DNA of 6,910 nt from Pseudomonadota bacterium. Lineage in GTDB: Bacteria > Pseudomonadota > Gammaproteobacteria > Burkholderiales > Burkholderiaceae_A. The position numbers and the translations under genes were made by a program. The stretch lies in NCBI GenBank assembly GCA_002684875.1, contig NYVY01000049.1, positions 5,751-12,660 on the forward strand. Direction: 5' to 3'. The notes beneath the pieces are model-generated. The model did not search any database. It worked only from the letters and a program-made list of their open reading frames with translations, and was not told the origin of the DNA. Of the stretch, positions 6,898 to 6,910 are shown piece by piece (position 1 is the first letter of the stretch; each line of letters opens with the position of its first letter).

Positions 6898-6910
6898 TTA
6901 ATAACTAGAT

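Overview
The window looks like a stretch of an AT-rich chromosome from a Gram-negative bacterium, most likely a low-GC proteobacterium. The grounds are a Gld-type ABC transporter cassette, separate c-di-GMP enzymes, and a small exported protein resembling the surface-adhesin E family, which is common in Betaproteobacteria. The host assignment is inference. No mobile element, phage gene, CRISPR array, rRNA or tRNA was seen.

Bases 1-3281 hold the end of a Gld-like ABC transporter operon. The first gene is cut by the window edge. It reads as a GldF-type permease tail fused to a GldG-like auxiliary domain, followed 15 bases later by a membrane-anchored DUF4340 protein. This pair normally accompanies an ATPase (GldA-like), which would lie upstream and out of view.

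Bases 3325-6350 hold a c-di-GMP block on the same strand. A soluble protein with a GAF-like N-terminus and a degenerate GGDEF domain (GGDMF, with the RxxD inhibitory motif kept) overlaps an EAL phosphodiesterase with intact catalytic residues. The two frames overlap by a few bases at GTGA. A classic -1 slippery heptamer, A_AAA_AAC in the correct frame, lies inside the only 28-base stretch where a -1 shift would fuse the two into one GGDEF-EAL protein. After an 84-base gap comes a membrane diguanylate cyclase with an intact active site but without the inhibitory site. Together these look like a local make-and-break module: an unrestrained membrane synthase beside a cytosolic degrader with a nucleotide-sensing pseudo-cyclase domain.

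Bases 6357-6743 carry a small secreted protein on the opposite strand, converging on the cyclase with only six bases between stop codons. The last 167 bases are AT-rich and non-coding; the only structure seen there is an 8-bp inverted repeat. The most notable item in the window is the split GGDEF/EAL gene with its frameshift-like junction. It could be programmed frameshifting, a translationally coupled split, or a one-base deletion or sequencing error in an A7 run.
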